Of a stretch of DNA of 64,000 nt, positions 61,809 through 64,000 are shown in pieces. Source of the DNA: Acinetobacter calcoaceticus ANC 3811 (lineage in GTDB: Bacteria > Pseudomonadota > Gammaproteobacteria > Pseudomonadales > Moraxellaceae); NCBI RefSeq assembly GCF_000399665.1, contig NZ_KB976986.1:1988773-2052772 (forward strand), in the 5' to 3' direction. The translations under genes and the position numbers were made by a program. Position 1 is the first letter of the stretch. Each line of letters begins with the position of its first letter. The notes under the pieces were generated by a model that saw only the letters and a list, made by a program, of their open reading frames with translations, searched no databases and had not been told where the DNA came from.

Positions 61809-62303
61809 GAGTCACTCAAATTGGAACGGTCTAAAACATTTTAGGTATATCACTCTTTTTTGTCATGTAAATGATTTTTAAACTTGGGTGATGATTCTTT
61901 AATTTTTACTTAACAAACCAATAATGAGACTTACTTCTCATTTAAAATCTAAATTAACTTTAAAAAACCACAATTCAAACGGAATATTCTATTTATATGC
62001 ATTCACAATTCATGCCAGAGTGTTAGGTTTACGTAACACAATTGGTTTTTTTTCATTCAAGAAGAAATATTTTTACACATTTTAAGGTGTATTTAAGCCG
62101 GTTAACTTTACAGATTCCGCACATAAACGGCCCGTATATTTCATATTGTTAAGATAGGCGTAATAGATTGTTAAGTTAATTGATGTAATCCAAACCTCGG
62201 CTTAGCATGTGTCCTAGCTTAGTCATTCAGCCATACACGTTTCATGTAGGTATGAACGATTAGGTTTGATTTACTTTTTTAATGAATTTAAGGATGCCAT
62301 AAA
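61809..62303. other. Intergenic region with a folded leader before the small secreted protein gene
   Basis: These 495 bp contain no convincing frame. From about 62180 the plus strand can fold: CAAACCT (62191-62197) pairs with AGGTTTG (62262-62268), enclosing further short complementary stretches such as CATGTGT with ACACGTTTCATG. The rest is AT-rich. It probably holds the promoter and a structured 5' leader for the gene at 62304, plus the GTPase promoter on the other strand. Confidence 0.45.
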
Positions 62304-62504
62304 ATGAAATTAGCTAAGACTCTACTTGCAACAACTTTAGCTTTAACTGCTGCTTCAACTTTCGCTGCTTCTAAACATGAACAAGCACACAGCACTGCTG
62401 GTGAAGAGAAAGTTGTTGTTTCAACTCAAGAACAAGCAAACACAGCAAATGCTGCATCTGATGCTGTAGGTTCTGCTTCTGAAGCTGCTCCTGCAACTCG
62501 TTAA
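62304..62504 (+). CDS. Small secreted Ala-rich protein (66 aa)
   Basis: The frame starts with a textbook signal peptide (MKLAKTLLATTLALTAASTFA, cleavage about residue 21-22). The mature part of about 45 residues is hydrophilic, rich in Ala, Ser, Glu and Thr with no Cys (SKHEQAHSTAGEEKVVVSTQ, then NAASDAVGSASEAAP). It is likely a disordered periplasmic peptide. AAGGATG lies before the ATG. The codons are strongly biased (GCT, ACT, GAA), as in highly expressed genes. I recognise no family. Two hairpins follow. Confidence 0.75.
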   Translation: MKLAKTLLATTLALTAASTFAASKHEQAHSTAGEEKVVVSTQEQANTANAASDAVGSASEAAPATR

Positions 62505-62539
62505 TTCTCTCAGCACTCTCCTCCAAGCTCAGAGATAAT

Positions 62540-62577
62540 TTTACTGAAATGAAAAATGGATGCTGAATTTCAGTAAA
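62540..62577. repeat. Hairpin downstream of the small secreted protein gene
   Basis: TTTACTGAAAT (62540-62550) and ATTTCAGTAAA (62567-62577) form a perfect 11-bp inverted repeat with a 16-nt loop. It is the first of two tandem hairpins and may protect the 3' end of the transcript. Confidence 0.55.
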
Positions 62578-62585
62578 GAAGAAAA

Positions 62586-62620
62586 GGATCGAACCATGCT
62601 GCGGTTCGATCCTTTTTTTT
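62586..62620 (+). terminator. Strong intrinsic terminator of the small secreted protein gene
   Basis: GGATCGAACC (62586-62595) and GGTTCGATCC (62603-62612) form a 10-bp perfect stem with a 7-nt loop, followed by eight T residues. The T run overlaps the stop of the convergent thioesterase gene. Confidence 0.9.
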
Positions 62621-63134
62621 AAGAAGATTTTTTATACATACTACAAGATGGGTTGTGATTTTCTTGTAGACGTAAAACCTTACGGTGCTCGGCTGCTTCA
62701 AAGCGGCAACGTTTCCACTCAGTATTTAGATTTAATTGAGGCACTTCACATGGCTTGCTCTGTTCATCAACAGCAACCATGGTGAAATAACAGCTATTGG
62801 TATGGCGCACTGTACGCTTCTGGATATTTTGGGCTTCAACACGTATTCCCACTTCCATTGAAGTACGGCCTACATGGTTAACACTTGCCAAGAAGGTTAC
62901 CAGCTCACCCACATAAATAGGTTCTTTAAAATTCACCTTATCTACAGATAACGTCACCACGTAGCCACCCGAATAACGACTCGCACAAGCGTAAGCGACT
63001 TGGTCTAGTAGTTTTAGAATCGTACCACCATGAACATTACCTGAAAAATTTGCCATATCAGGCGTCATCAAAACTGACATCGTCAATTCAGACTGATCAT
63101 CAGTTGCTGTGGTTATTTCATCTAATGTAGGCAT
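62619..63134 (-). CDS. Acyl-CoA thioesterase (hotdog fold, YciA/BACH type)
   Basis: A 171-residue hotdog-fold thioesterase. The core reads MSVLMTPDMANFSGNVHGGTILKLLDQVAYACASRYSGG, with the conserved N-x-H-G-G and the following aspartate of the active site, then VDKVNFKEPIYVGELVTFLASVNHVGRTSMEVGIRV. It hydrolyses acyl-CoA esters in the cytoplasm. The C-terminus has a basic extension (EAAEHRKVLRLQENHNP). Monocistronic; its 3' end meets the terminator of the convergent small secreted protein gene. Confidence 0.92.
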   Translation of the reverse strand: MPTLDEITTATDDQSELTMSVLMTPDMANFSGNVHGGTILKLLDQVAYACASRYSGGYVVTLSVDKVNFKEPIYVGELVTFLASVNHVGRTSMEVGIRVEAQNIQKRTVRHTNSCYFTMVAVDEQSKPCEVPQLNLNTEWKRCRFEAAEHRKVLRLQENHNPSCSMYKKSS

Positions 63135-63386
63135 AGCTCAACTCTGTGTCTTAAAACAAGCTCAGTCAACATTATGGTTGATAATTCACAAAAAAAACAT
63201 GATTAAATCCACAACATGGCATTGTATTTTTTAATATCTCTGATTGTTTTTTAAAATCTAATTTTTTAAAGCATTATTTTTAAAGTTATTTTTTATAGCT
63301 GCATCATTTATTTTAAAGTTTTATAGAACATGCTATGCCATTTTATTCCACGCTTAATGGCATAGCAGGGTCTTACAGATCACTCG

Positions 63387-64000
63387 CTATACTTTAGTAA
63401 TAACGCCTGTCACACCATTAATAATCATATCAATGGCGATCGTTCCGATTAATAAAGCAGATAAACGTCCCACAATGTCGAAATAACGGTCGATATGCTT
63501 GGCATGTTTATAGCGTAAATGATCATGTGAAAATTTCATCAAAATCAAAATACTACAGGTTAAAAACAAGGTGAAGGCAATCACTAGGGCTGCCTCACCA
63601 ATTGACATTTCAATACCTGTAACCACAGCGGCACTAATAGTTCCGGGGCCAATCATAAATGGCATTGCAATGGTGCCAGCCAGATGTTCTGGCGCTCCAC
63701 GCATTTCACCAATCGTATCGGCACCCTGAAAAACATAACGATAGCCAATGACCAAAAAGATAAGGCCTCCAAAAATCTGGAAGGCTTCAAAACGTACATT
63801 CAGATATTTACTAAAAATTGTTTCGCCGCCCCATGCAAATAGCATGAACACGACAAAAGCAATCAAGCTTCCCTGAATCAGTGCTTTATTAAACACCTTT
63901 GTTTCTGAATGGCGGATTAGGCCAATCATATAAATGCTCATTAAAAATGGATTGAGCAAAGAGAAAAATAAAGCAAAAGAATGTAGATAAGGAGAAGCCA
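63387..64000 (-). CDS. MarC-family membrane protein (5' end cut by window edge)
   Basis: A six-helix inner-membrane protein of the MarC/UPF0056 family. The reading frame stays open to the window edge and adds ASPYLHSFALFFS before LLNPFLMSIYMIGLI, which is the normal MarC N-terminus, so the gene runs beyond position 64000 and only the start codon or a few residues are missing. Other family stretches are QIFGGLIFLVIGYRYVF, IAMPFMIGPGTISAAVV and VGRLSALLIGTIAIDMIINGV. Function unknown; despite the name, E. coli MarC is not shown to mediate multidrug resistance. Confidence 0.88.
   Translation of the reverse strand, partial: ASPYLHSFALFFSLLNPFLMSIYMIGLIRHSETKVFNKALIQGSLIAFVVFMLFAWGGETIFSKYLNVRFEAFQIFGGLIFLVIGYRYVFQGADTIGEMRGAPEHLAGTIAMPFMIGPGTISAAVVTGIEMSIGEAALVIAFTLFLTCSILILMKFSHDHLRYKHAKHIDRYFDIVGRLSALLIGTIAIDMIINGVTGVITKV

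Overview
The window reads as a chromosomal segment of an Acinetobacter species, most likely of the A. baumannii/calcoaceticus group. The DNA is AT-rich, genes are tightly packed, and several genes have a familiar Acinetobacter look: a secreted mutarotase (mro/galM), nfuA, a FepA/PirA-type siderophore receptor, dsdA, pit, metH, glsA and pgaBCD. I see no rRNA, tRNA, CRISPR array, intact insertion sequence or prophage. The gene at each edge is cut by the window (a LolD/YbbA-type ATPase on the left, a MarC-family protein on the right).

1-10.96 kb: ybbA/tesA divergent pair, beta-carbonic anhydrase, a secreted alpha/beta hydrolase, an unrecognised 335-residue protein, a Fur-boxed TonB-dependent receptor, nfuA, a rhomboid protease, then a translationally coupled pair of lipoproteins: a Cys-type sulfatase and a formylglycine-generating-enzyme-like protein carrying both active-site cysteines. 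11-20.65 kb: a tiny lipoprotein, a compact multi-hairpin element, an unrecognised 515-residue protein, dsdA, pit and metH.

20.65-28 kb is accessory. A long imperfect inverted repeat follows metH. Then come a HEPN-type (Ymh/TIGR02391) protein, a decayed DUF559 endonuclease gene and a small membrane protein. Next is a five-gene block (split transketolase, MFS transporter, SDR, divergent LysR regulator). This block lies between two direct repeats of about 134 bp, because the 3' end of the gene at 27486-27932 is present a second time at 22163-22296.

28-34.9 kb: mutarotase, Fsr-type efflux, AraC regulator, glutaminase fused to a STAS-like domain, a peptide deformylase and an MHS-family symporter. 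34.98-49.5 kb: a catabolic unit of 14 genes, all on the minus strand, with an IclR regulator divergent at its head. It encodes a three-component Rieske oxygenase (oxygenase, Rieske ferredoxin, FAD reductase), a two-domain extradiol-type dioxygenase, two SDRs, an alpha/beta hydrolase, a cupin, an aspartate-dehydrogenase-like protein, an aldehyde dehydrogenase, a ThDP enzyme, an MFS transporter and a porin. Together these look like uptake, ring hydroxylation, ring cleavage and processing of an aromatic compound that I cannot name.

49.5-64 kb: pnuC with a small partner gene, an orphan promoter-to-terminator unit ahead of an EamA transporter, a TetR-controlled crotonase/hydrolase operon with a 22-bp perfect palindrome in its promoter, a pgaBCD cluster without pgaA beside it, an FKBP isomerase, yaeQ, a DctA-type symporter, a COG0523 GTPase, a small secreted Ala-rich protein, an acyl-CoA thioesterase and the truncated marC-like gene. 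All motif, repeat and identity statements were made by eye.
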